A stretch of 64,000 nt of DNA, from assembly GCA_002633005.1 (NCBI GenBank), contig NMRA01000576.1, positions 118,339-182,338 of the forward strand. Direction: 5' to 3'. The notes under the pieces were generated by a model. It saw only the letters and a program-made list of their open reading frames with translations. It was not told where the DNA came from and did not search any database. Numbering within the stretch: position 1 is the stretch's first letter; each line of letters opens with the position of its first letter. Shown here in pieces: positions 1 through 8,898 of the stretch. The DNA is from Phoronis australis (lineage: Eukaryota; Phoronida; Phoronidae). Position numbers and translations under genes: made by a program.

Positions 1-702
1 AGATAATTTATTGCCCTTAGTTCACAGTTTGTAAACCCAATACTAAAGCAATAAGTTCGAGTTTGAACTCGAAATTTCGAGTTTTTACTCGAGTTTGTAG
101 CACGAATATAAGGGTCTTCAAGGGCAAACTTGAACTAGAAACTCCTATGCATAAACTATAATGTATTCGAGCACAGTCTGATAACCAATTATCTTAAGTT
201 TGCACAAATGGAGCAGAGAAATTGCCAAAAATAGTTTCGAGGTCGTTTCGAGTACAAAGATTAGAGACCAGGCCCTGATCTCAACAAGCAAAATTCATTC
301 TAGGTGTCAATTTTTTCCAATGCAATGTTACGACATTTACTGAATTAAGGCTTAATCATGTTAATTCGATAACTGAGCTGGTGGTCCTGGGGGTGGGGTC
401 CACGATAAAATAAAGAAACTCACTCATGTAGAGAATTTTATTGGAAACAGCATTGTTTTGAAGAGAAACTGCTGTGAAAAAGTCACTCTTGACTTCTGAG
501 CATCACGTACCATACACCTCTTATTTTGGGAGCACTCCCACCCAGGACAATATGAATATGTGCTGCTACGCTACCCGGCATCGGGTGAGTTTCCTAAAAG
601 AAACACTTAGATCCACTCAATAAACCTGTTATTCAGTGGGGGTAACTGGTGGGGATAACATCACCGAACGATGTTGATAGAAACTGATTGCTAAAAACTT
701 AC
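1..702. other. AT-rich noncoding DNA with a short palindromic patch
   Basis: No supported gene. Bases 55-95 contain closely spaced forward and reversed copies of TCGAGTTT/AAACTCGA, able to form small hairpins. The rest shows no recognisable structure. Confidence 0.5.
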
Positions 703-932
703 CAAGTAATGTTGTGTAGTCTCCGAATGGAAATGCATAGTCATAGAGCACACACGGGGCTTCAGCATCCACACACTTTTTGTCAGTTAGTTGACCCTGT
801 TGACCGTAATTGTCCACAAATATAGTAACCTTAGGTCTTTTGGAAATCTGTGGCCACCTGCCGAAGACTTGCACCAAGGAAATTAGCACTAATAAGGCTT
901 AGCGCGACGACGTGTTTTGATAAAAATTCCAT
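703..932 (-). CDS. Candidate first coding exon of a secreted protein, frameshifted
   Basis: On the minus strand an ATG at 932-930 opens a peptide starting MEFLSKHVVALSLISANFLG, which looks like a cleavable signal peptide (short polar start, hydrophobic core, small residues). That frame stops after about 33 codons. A second frame, open from about 899, continues with a protein-like segment containing FVDNYGQQGQ, KKCVDAEAPC and YDYAFPFGDY. It ends at an excellent splice donor, G|GTAAGT, at 703/702 in phase 1, the phase typical of modular extracellular proteins. The two frames differ by a single shift. Either a small indel or assembly error separates signal peptide from mature protein, or a splice site near 856 (cttcggcag) starts an internal exon. 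I recognise no domain family, and downstream exons would lie outside the window. Confidence 0.35.
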
Positions 933-1637
933 CTTTTACCAGTTGTTTACATGCAGACAGCCACGCATGCGCAATTAAATCACCACTAGTACAGCAGCGA
1001 CACCGCGAGGAGAATTCTCCGAATAGCCCCATTGTCACTTTATTCCTTTTTTTTGTTTCACATTTGCATGTTGTCAAAGAATGCAGCTGCACAATGTTTA
1101 TCGTTGATGATGGAAATGCATACGTCTTCCGCTGGTAAAATTTCAGAGCGGAAAACCAAAAATAATAATTATTTTTCTTTAAAATAGTGATTATAACAGC
1201 ATCTTTGTGATGCATGATGTGTTTCACCCCGTAAATCTGATGGTTGCAATATGTTATTAAGTGTAAAACCCTCAACTACTCCAGTAACAGCAACTGGTAG
1301 TACGAAAGTCAGGTCTGTCATCATTAGACAAGTGAAAGGTTCAATAAAAGTTAGAAATGTGTTGGTTTGCATGCTCAAAACTTCATGATTCAATGGTCTA
1401 CAGGAAATATTTGTAACCAACCCTTGGAAATTTCAAAACTATTATATGCCACCTCTGTTGCGCTCCGTGATAATGTTGAGCTAGCTCAAGGCAATCATTC
1501 TGTGAAACACCATCTTTAAGTTATCTACTTTACTATAGAAATTATCAAAACGTGGTTCTGCACCGGACTAGCCACTGACTCCACTGAAAGCCAACACTAG
1601 TAGTCATTCTGAACATCAACAATCTGCTAATACAGAA
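933..1637. other. No supported feature
   Basis: Open frames here are short and lack splice or start context. I see no repeat shared with the rest of the window. Confidence 0.4.
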
Positions 1638-1659
1638 AAAAAATCAATAATAAAATATG
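1638..1659. repeat. Near-duplicate flank of the retrotransposon, left copy
   Basis: An A-rich 22-mer beginning AAAAAATCAATA abuts the inner edge of the element's terminal repeat at 1660. A copy differing at a few positions lies at 5075-5096, directly beyond the other end of the coding remnant. It resembles a diverged target-site duplication, which tyrosine-recombinase retroelements are not expected to make. Confidence 0.5.
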
Positions 1660-1800
1660 TTTATCGTAATTTTGCCCGGGCTACGCCACGAGCTATGTTG
1701 CAGACTAAAACAAGAGGAGGATTGCGAATATTGTCATTTATTATGACGTCAATAGATAAAACTAACTAAGACTCTGCAAGATGGGCATGGACAAAACGCC
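1660..1800 (-). repeat. Split direct repeat B2 (outer copy)
   Basis: About 141 bp nearly identical to 2221-2365. Both contain TTGCCCGGG, GCCACGAGCTATGTTGCAG and GATGGGCATGGACAAAACGCC-like segments. It forms the 3' terminus of the element. Confidence 0.85.
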
Positions 1801-2220
1801 CACCGGCGTGTACAATGAATAGCCCTGAAAGAGGGAAAAAACAAATGAACTGCCTGAAGGGCTTAAAGGAAAAGTACAGAACATGAACACAAATCTTGAA
1901 AAAACCTAACAGGAAATGTATACGAGCAAAGAGAAAGTGAAACCGAAACCCGGGATGGGGGTGGGGAAAAATGAAGAGAATGAACGTAGGTCTTGTAGAC
2001 GACGAGGTAGGTGGCTGAAAGAGAGACCACGTTGAACAGAACAAAGGAAATATGGGCGACAAATCAGGAGTCGCGTAGAGAAACGTATGAATACAAAAGT
2101 AGGCCCTTGAGGCTACAAATAGAGATGAATAATGGAAAATAAACCCTAAGGACTGGTATCAAAATAACGAGACAAGTGTCAAAATAATGACGATAAATGC
2201 ATTGAACAAGTTAAATTTCA

Positions 2221-2365
2221 TTTATCGTAATCTATTTTGCCCGGGGTACGCCACGAGCTATGTTGCAGACTAAAACAAGAGGAGGATGGCGAATATTGTC
2301 AGTTATTATGACGTCAATAGATAAAACTAACTAAGACTCTGCAAGATGGGCATGGACAAAACGCC
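2221..2365 (-). repeat. Split direct repeat B1 (inner copy)
   Basis: The inner partner of 1660-1800, same orientation, with a few substitutions and a 4-base length difference. The 420-bp spacer between the two copies corresponds to A2 in PAT/Ngaro nomenclature. Confidence 0.85.
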
Positions 2366-2559
2366 ATAATGGCAGCACGGGAATGCTGACATCGCCCATC
2401 CGAGGAAGCAGAACCCAGGCAATAACAAGTTTAGACTATGATCAAATACAGGTACTAAACGAGATAACCGCAAATTAGAATACATAAGTCTAGAATATAA
2501 AAAACAAGAACGTAACGAAATGGAAGTAAAGTTAACTAGAACTAATGACTAGAAATTGA

Positions 2560-2705
2560 AGCCTGCAACTACAGGCCTTGGGCCACTGGCTGCAACAACA
2601 GACCTGCGAACGGGAGGAGGCCGGCTGCCACAACAGGCCTGACCTAGTGGGCTGAAACCACAGACCCAGAGGAAAGATGTGGAGAGCTGCAACAACAGGC
2701 TCACC
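2560..2705 (-). repeat. Five-unit minisatellite inside the element's 3' region
   Basis: On the minus strand the motif GCCTGTTGTTGCAGC recurs with small changes at about 2703, 2660, 2640, 2605 and 2575, spaced roughly 33-40 bp. It lies between the recombinase stop and the B1 repeat. No function is evident. Confidence 0.65.
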
Positions 2706-2711
2706 AGGAGT

Positions 2712-3252
2712 TCAAGAAGCCTGGGGAAGAGGAAAAGCAAACATGCGAATGTAGTTTTTTAGTGCGTCAAATTTCCAGCGCCCCATGCGCTGAATCACCG
2801 GTTCAGGGACGCCACGGCTGGACGCAGACGTGGCGGCGCCAATGCGAAAGCTATGAGACGTGTAAGCCTTGGTGGCGAGTCCTACAAAGGAAACCACTTT
2901 AGTTAACATGGAGTTGAAGCAGGAACGGGTAACCGGTGAAGCAAAGCAGAAGTAATGGGCATGCGTGTGTCAGAAGAAGTTCGCAGATTGGAAGTGATAA
3001 AAAAGGAGGAAGTGGGGTCAGGGAGGTTGTCAAACTTGTAGACAAAACTAATGGCAGAGACATACGACTGGATAGACGAGCTACTAAGCCCAGATCCGAA
3101 GAGATGAGAGACGTAGCGGGGCCAGGAATGAGGTATTAATGGTCAAGGCGAGCGGAGAGTTGTTAGAGGAGAGGTGAAACTGTGCGAGGTTACGCAGGAT
3201 GCAGGTGTAGGACTAAAGAGTGGAGGGGGCCAGGGAAGCCCGGAGCAGTCTG
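2712..3252 (-). pseudogene. Tyrosine recombinase, internally deleted
   Basis: Translation on the minus strand starts just after the RNase H stop with an N-terminal SAM-like region containing RLLRASLAPSTL followed by an in-frame TAG. It frameshifts near 3115, continues through SSSSIQSYVSAISFVYKF and ITSALLHRLPVPAST, and hits a stop around 2912. The C-terminal catalytic block follows: HSFRIGAATSA (the H-x-x-R box), GRWKFDALKNY with the tyrosine nucleophile in KNYIRM, ending at 2712. The stretch between ITSALL and HSFRIG, usually near 100 residues and carrying the first catalytic arginine, is missing. The enzyme normally inserts the circular cDNA into the genome. This copy cannot do so. Confidence 0.85.
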
Positions 3253-3253
3253 G

Positions 3254-4835
3254 TCACTCTGTCAGGAGGTGCTGTGGGAGCGGTGTCGGATGAGGGCTAA
3301 GCCAATAACCCTGGGAAAAGGCAACCTGAAAGTTGAAACGAGAAAGTGCATCAGCGATGATGTTAGTGTAGCCAGGGATATGTTTTGCCCGAAAATGAAC
3401 ATTAAAGGTAAGACCGGAGATGACCAGACGACGAACAAGAGACATAATGGGGGCGTGGCTGGAGGAGGTCTTGTTGATAATGTCAACGACGGCACGGTTG
3501 TCGCACAGGAAGAGGATCCTGTGGTTGGCGAGCTTTGAACCCCACAGCTCTAGCGCTATGACAATCGGAAGGAGTTCCTTGAAGGTGATGTGATGGCGTT
3601 GCAGGTGCTTGGGCCACGGGCAGGCAAACCAGGAAGCTCCCAATGTCGTAGCAAAACCCCCGTTGGAGCCCGCAGCATCAGAGTACAGTTTGATGGTGCC
3701 TGAAGATGTCCACTTGTCGAATAGGAACAGTGTTTTCCCATTGAAGCCTCGCAGAAAGATGGACCAAGCCCGATGGTCCCCTCTAGCTTCTTTATTGAGA
3801 GTGACAAAGTTGTCTGGTCTCGAAATGCCGATGCTGGGGTTGATGAGTCGGCGCAGGAAGGCGCGGCCGTGCACAATGACGGAGCAGGCGAAGTTTAGTA
3901 GGCCAATGAGGGATTGGAGGTCGCGAAGAGTAACCTTGCGGCGATTTTGGAAGTCGAGCAGCAGGTTGGAGGCTCTGTCCACCTTGTCCTGTGGGAGAGA
4001 AGCAGTCATGGTGGCAGAGTCAAGATGGATGCCAAAGTGGTGATGGAGGTGGTCGGCTGAATTGTCTTGTCGTGGTTGATATGGATGCCTAGAGAGTCGC
4101 AGAGTGATGTGAATGAGATGAGGTCCCGGGAGCATGTTGGCGAGGATGGGGGGCTCACGAAAAAGAAGTCATCGAGGTAGTGAGAAACGCCGGCGACCTT
4201 CAATTTGGTTTCCAGGATCCATTGAATCGCAGAACTGACCTTTTCGAAGATGTTGCAGCTGGAGGCACAGCCAAATGGCAGGCACCTGTCGTAGTAGAAG
4301 TTGTTGGCCCAGGAGAGACCTAAGAGGTGGTAGTCGTCAGGGTGCACCGGTACGATGCGAGAAGCGTCCTTGATGTCAGTCTTAGCCATGAGGGAGTGGC
4401 GCCCAAACCGTTGAACCAGGCGGATAGCGTCCGTGATGGATTGGTACTGGACTTGGGAGAATTCAGGGGGTATGAGGGAGTTAACTGAGTTAGAGTGACG
4501 AGATGGGTCTGACAAGTTATGATTGAGACGAAAACTGTTAGGGTGAGATTTAGGGATGAGGGCAAGGGGTGATGAAGAGAAAAGGGGGAAAGGGGGGATG
4601 GAAAAGGACCAGCATATCGACCCAGTAGAACCTCAGTCTGGCTTTTCTGAAAGGTAACTTCGGGATTACGTAGAGCTGATGGGTGGTTGGTGGGGGGATT
4701 AGAGTGACACATCGAGGAGGCGCTGAGTCTAAAACCGAAATAGAATCCATTGATAAGCACCGTAGTCGAGAGGGAGTCATAACCTGAAACGAGAGGTTTA
4801 AGTTTGCTTACTTTTACGGGTGTTGGGATACCTAG
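3254..4835 (-). pseudogene. Reverse transcriptase / RNase H polyprotein, frameshifted
   Basis: Three minus-strand frames join into one pol. About 4826-4575 holds the lead-in with LVSGYDSLST and GRYAGPFPSPLSPF. A shift in a C-rich tract near 4580 leads to 4560-4045 with LALIPKSHPNSFRLNHN, AKTDIKDASRIVPVHP (RT motif A, with Ser where Phe or Tyr is usual), LPFGCASSCNIF (motif B) and the catalytic YLDDF (motif C). A second shift near 4040 leads to GIHLDSATM and the RNase H domain: LYSDAAGSNGG (Asp), ELLPIVIALELWG (Glu), FLCDNRAVVDIIN (Asp) and IPGYTNIIADALSRF (final Asp). The stop is at 3254 and the recombinase frame follows at once, the compact layout usual for this order. All RT and RNase H catalytic acids remain, but the frameshifts break the frame. 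Confidence 0.9.
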
Positions 4836-5074
4836 CATGTGGGGTGGTGGTTTTGGCGGTGCATGACCGCGCTGGGTGGTTGGCGCCACAAAAGCCACAA
4901 CAATGCTGGTATCGGCAGAGGGGAAGGTTGCAGGACTGGTCGTTGAACTTCCAGCAGATACCTGTGGGGAAAGAATTGGGGTTAGGGGTTGGGGCACGGG
5001 GACCTCGAAAAATGTGGAAGTGGGTGAGTCCTGATGAAAGGACTGACTGTTGGTTGTTTGGCGTTGGATCTTGT
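4798..5074 (-). pseudogene. Gag-like zinc-knuckle remnant, 5'-truncated
   Basis: A minus-strand frame begins inside the element at about 5074 with QDPTPNNQQSV, a proline-rich linker. It then has a compact Cys/His cluster, GICWKFNDQSCNLPLCRYQH followed by CCGFCGANHPARSC, of the kind seen at the end of ORF1 in many invertebrate DIRS-type elements. It stops at 4798 in a different frame from the pol lead-in, consistent with the overlapping ORF1/ORF2 arrangement of this group. The bulk of gag is missing because of truncation. Residues read upstream of 5074 are flanking host DNA. Confidence 0.75.
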
Positions 5075-5096
5075 AAAAAAATCAATAGTAAAGTAC
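5075..5096. repeat. Near-duplicate flank of the retrotransposon, right copy
   Basis: Partner of 1638-1659 with a few transitions, starting at the boundary where gag homology ends. Confidence 0.5.
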
Positions 5097-6149
5097 GTAA
5101 ACTGTATATACCACACTTTCTTGCCAATGAAATTCAAAATTGGTAATTATTTTTTCAAACTAAGTGCTTGTTTGGAATATAAGCTGCAGTTTTTTTTAAC
5201 CTTTTAATTCCACCAAAAATTTCAATTTCCGTTAAAGAGCTGTTTAGTCGCTCATTGTTGGTCAAAAGGAAAAGAAAAATTGCGAGACCAATTTTATCAC
5301 TGTAAAAACTTAGATCGATCTTCCTTTCGCCAGGTAATCCGCAGATCGAAATTTAGCTTAAATCGGCCGAAAAGAAGCATGAACTTATATGGACACTTAC
5401 CCATGCTTGTTGGCCCGAACATAATTGCTGTTAGCAAACAAAGTCCTAAAATACAAAAGAAACACCGTTAGTAGATTGGATTTCCCTCCTTAGTAGTACA
5501 CGTACATGATTGTCACAATCTCATTGGAAAGAATGATGATTATTCATAGTCATACCTTTAAGTTTAATGTGCATCTTCGAAAGATTGTGATCTTTTATAT
5601 ATTACAACATCTTTTTGACAGAATAATTTTAAAAATAGCTGAATGGTCTCAATATTTAAGAGTAGTGTAAAAAATTGCATACATGTCTTTCTTGGTTTGG
5701 CAAAAGTTCATTTCAATGATAATATGCCTTCCAAACCAGTCAATCCTAAACGAATAAGAAGATTAAAACCGACAAACGACAACTATAAATAAATAAGTTG
5801 CATCTAATACAACCCAAACACAATTGATTTTTTTTGCACACAAAATTTGCAAAAATATACCATACAGTGAGTGCCCTCTAGTACTTTTTTGTTAAATTCC
5901 ATCTTGTTAAATTTGGACAGTCAAACACATTCGGAATGTGCATTTCACAGATTTTTTGATGGCGTACGTGAGGTTGTGAATGTAATTCTTAAATGGAAAT
6001 TCCAAGTATTCCAATTTTGGTTTTTATTTTATCATTCATCTCTTCATGAATTACTTTTGGAAAAGATAAGAGGAAATAACAGTTCATCATTTAAAATGAA
6101 TTGACATTAAATTGAGATACAGTGCACGCACTGATTAAGTAGATATCGT
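5097..6149. other. AT-rich noncoding DNA
   Basis: No supported gene or repeat. Short open frames lack splice or start context. Confidence 0.4.
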
Positions 6150-6300
6150 TCAGGCTGTCTCCGGCTTGCCTAAGCGAAACCGTAGCCGGAGACAGACTGG
6201 AGATTGAGGCTTGAATCGATCGTGACATCTGGCGTGAGCAATAACACGAGTAAACGATGCGCGAGCGATCTTTGAGTGAATCGTGTGCCAGGTGGGAGTT
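6150..6300 (+). repeat. Dispersed repeat, copy 1 (inverted partner near 18.4 kb)
   Basis: Contains an internal inverted pair CTGTCTCCGGCT...AGCCGGAGACAG and a GGCGTGAGC block. Its reverse complement aligns with 18312-18475 over the GCTCACGCCAG, GATTC and TCTGTCTCCGG segments. This is a diverged family member with no coding potential. Confidence 0.6.
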
Positions 6301-7129
6301 TCCCTGCCATTTCTACAGGCGGAACAATCTTAATTGCTATCCTAACTAGTCTATCGTGACAATGTACTGTATGCAATTTCTAGTCCATGACCTTTGTCGT
6401 ATTGACTAGGGCTCAAATATTTTGCGCTGTCTTGGCGCATTGTTTTCATGAGGCCTTATTACGATTAATCATTTGCCATTGAATAAAAGAGGAATCAAAT
6501 GCCTTAAAACAAAGAACGTGCTTGCGATATAACAAAACCCAAATTTCTAGCTGCTCTATAGCAATTGTCAGAAGCATTGATACATCAAGGTTGTTGTTCA
6601 ATGATTTTGAATTTTGAACTGGTTAAAGTGTGATGAATAGGAAATAGTCCAACGGAAATGGTAAGTCCTGCAATGCGCAGGAGAAGGAGTGAGCCAACCA
6701 AAAATCACAAGGAATGCATTTCCTTCTCCTTCTTTGGGTCAGTGTATTATAATCACTTGATCGGCAGCTCACCAATGAGATGGCCAAAATTGATATCGTA
6801 ATTGGACGTGTGAGTGTGTTTTGTTTAAGCCATACGTTAACTTTAAAGTATTTTTGTAGGTGTCAATTTAAAAGTAACATTGTTGGATTTTGTTACCCGT
6901 TGCGTTAGTAATTGCGAAAAATTTTAGGCGTGTAGGCTTTTGTCTCAGCTACTCACTTGTAGTGAATTGGCAATGTGTTTACAGCCATCGAAGGCAAATA
7001 ACTGCATACAAGTGCGACACAGGACGATAACAGCAACAGACTCCACTCTCTTGGGCCAATTTGATGAATTTGCAGTACATAAGGTGTTTTATAGGCGAAA
7101 GCAACCTATTTTCCTTTCATTTTAGCAAA
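6301..7129. other. No supported feature
   Basis: Intergenic-looking sequence. A short near-inverted pair around 6660-6730 (ctccttctc / gagaaggag) is the only local structure. Confidence 0.35.
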
Positions 7130-7965
7130 AATAAGTCTTGATGATTATCCCAGACATATTTTTTCAGTTAATTACAGCTTATTGTACTTTAAACAGTTGC
7201 TTGTCATCTACTCCGGAAGCGACGTTTTTGGAGGCAAGAATTTTTCTCCAATTTATTTTCATAAAGTCTCAATGTGACAACAACCCAGTCAATCATTGTT
7301 GTATCTCGATTGTGATATATTCGATCGTCGTTTACTTTTGTTTAAGAGTCAGCCAACGCGCCTTACAGTTACTGCCTACCGGTAAGTAATCATTATCGTG
7401 TCACGAACAGGGGAACAATTGTTCCACTTTCCTGAGTGCTCCCCGACACACTCCCACTGGATAGTGACCTGAGCACAGAAACTGCTTACATCCCGCCGTG
7501 TTACTCTCTCGCCACACAACTGACCACTTCTAAATAGCTCCAATACTTAATACAACTCCACAATAAACTTATCAAAGTTTGGCTCACCGAACTGTTCATT
7601 GAACGACGGACTGTCCTCTTAACTGGATGTCGAACTTGGCCTGTAGTCACTCCCCCTTTTCAATATCTTAACAGCCGGACGACTTACAGGCTCTGTGCAA
7701 TAATGAGTACACCTTAGTACGCAGCAACAGTGTGGAATGTTGACTGACTCGTGAAAAAAACAAACAACGACCGAACTTATCACAACCGAGGTTGAACAAT
7801 AACAGACTCGACAGCTCTCACAGTCAGACTATATGAAAATGAATTGGCGCGAAATTCTTGCCTCAGGAAACGTCACTTCCAGAGAAGAGAAAGAACAACT
7901 AATTAAATTTCGAGCGAAGCTGTAATTAAGTGGATATATATTTGGGATAATTAAAGAACCTTGCT
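7130..7965. repeat. Fold-back element with ~135-bp inverted arms
   Basis: 7130-7265 reads toward TCTTGCCTC-like and GAAGCGACGTTTTTGGAGGC segments. The reverse complement of 7830-7965 gives the same series, with TTAATTACAGCTT, GGAAGTGACGTTT, GAGGCAAGAATTT and CATTTTCAT. The loop of about 565 bp begins near 7390 with GTGTCACGAACAGGGG and is more GC-rich than its surroundings. No open frame spans it, so this is a non-coding fold-back or MITE-like element. Confidence 0.6.
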
Positions 7966-8164
7966 TTTGCAAAAAAATGACATGGAAAACGGTTGCCTTC
8001 GCCTTTACGGTCACAAGGCCGGGCCCATTACACTGGTCGACTGAGGACACGACATCATTGGATTTCACATGATAAAATCTTCCAAATTACCTGTTTGTTT
8101 CAGAAAGACACAATTAGACATGTATGAAGTAATAACTTTAACCAGGCAGGTTATACGTCCATTA

Positions 8165-8400
8165 TGATTTTCTGATAACTTAAGTTCATCAAAAAACTTA
8201 TTTTTTATAATCTTAAAAACTGAATTTTTCGCAAACTTTAGTTTTTCCAAATATAAAAACTTAGTTTTTCCTGAAAACCGAAGTTTTTTCATGTGCGGAA
8301 AACTTGATTTGTCTAACGACTCTAAGGATTGTATTAGATAAAAATTTACGTTTTCAAGTTTTTAAAAGTTGAATATTTTGAGTTGTTTAATTTTTTATTC
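8165..8400. repeat. Degenerate AACTTAAGTTTT-type tract
   Basis: Repeated A/T words around AAAACTTAGTTTTTCC and GAAGTTTTTTC, a weaker version of the arrays at 12720-13090 and 62600-62985. Confidence 0.5.
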
Positions 8401-8720
8401 AAAAATTTCCCATTAAATCCAACAAAAGTTCTTGTTTGCTCACGCAAATCCCACCATCTCATGAAAATGTTGCCCGAATGTTTCCTTAACATTTGTTTAG
8501 ATGCAAACCATAAAACGACACACGTTTAACCTTGTCAGTACAAATTTAGTGCAATTACGTATTCATTATCGCATGTCTTTGGGAATTAAAATGTAGACGA
8601 ACCTCCGGTGACCAACAGCAGTAAGAATGCATCCCGTGTGACACTTACCTGATCACTACAATGTATTCAATAAGAACTTATGCAATTCTTAAAAAAACGC
8701 AAGTTATTGTGGAAGTTTAC

Positions 8721-8898
8721 TTGATGTTGAGTTGTATTCGTAAGGCAGTTTCCACTGGAAGTCAACTATGAGAATTTTGTAACCGACAGTTAAATTTGAA
8801 GAAAAAGTCGTAGTTCTGCTAGCCCGGCAGGAAGACATTTCAGAAGTTTTGGAAGTCAAGTTAGTGCCAGAGAACGTTTTAAAATCGATTGGCCACAT
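8721..8898 (-). CDS. Candidate extracellular-type exon, unrecognised
   Basis: A minus-strand frame from an ATG at 8898 gives a 59-residue protein-like segment, with FSGTNLTSKTSEMSSC, FSSNLTVGYKILIVDFQWKL and PYEYNSTS. It has three N-glycosylation sequons (NLT, NLT, NST). It reaches a donor A|GTAAAC at 8721/8720 in phase 1, the same phase as the WSC exons and the 703 exon. An acceptor could lie just upstream (ATCAAAG). I recognise no family. It may belong to the same minus-strand gene as the 932-703 exon, but nothing here proves it. Confidence 0.22.

Larger units (their letters stand above)
1660..5074 (-). mobile_element. Decayed tyrosine-recombinase retrotransposon (Ngaro/PAT-like, DIRS order)
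   Basis: Read on the minus strand the order is gag zinc-knuckle remnant, reverse transcriptase, RNase H, tyrosine recombinase, then a 3' block of two direct repeats (2365-2221 and 1800-1660) around a 420-bp spacer. That B1-A2-B2 arrangement is the hallmark of split-direct-repeat elements of the PAT/Ngaro group. I see no methyltransferase-like domain between RNase H and recombinase, which favours Ngaro over DIRS/PAT. The expected 5' A1 repeat, similar to 1801-2220, is absent before 5074, so the copy is 5'-truncated. Several frameshifts, an internal stop and a deletion in the recombinase make it non-autonomous. Members of this order integrate by a recombinase through a circular intermediate rather than by an integrase. 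Confidence 0.9.

Noticed and set aside
889-1275. 128-codon minus-strand frame
   Set aside because: Starts on a non-ATG codon, has no recognisable composition or motif, and its 3' end overlaps the better signal-peptide reading at 932.
3182-4043. Plus-strand frames of 118 and 144 codons
   Set aside because: Antisense shadows of the retrotransposon RT/RNase H on the minus strand.
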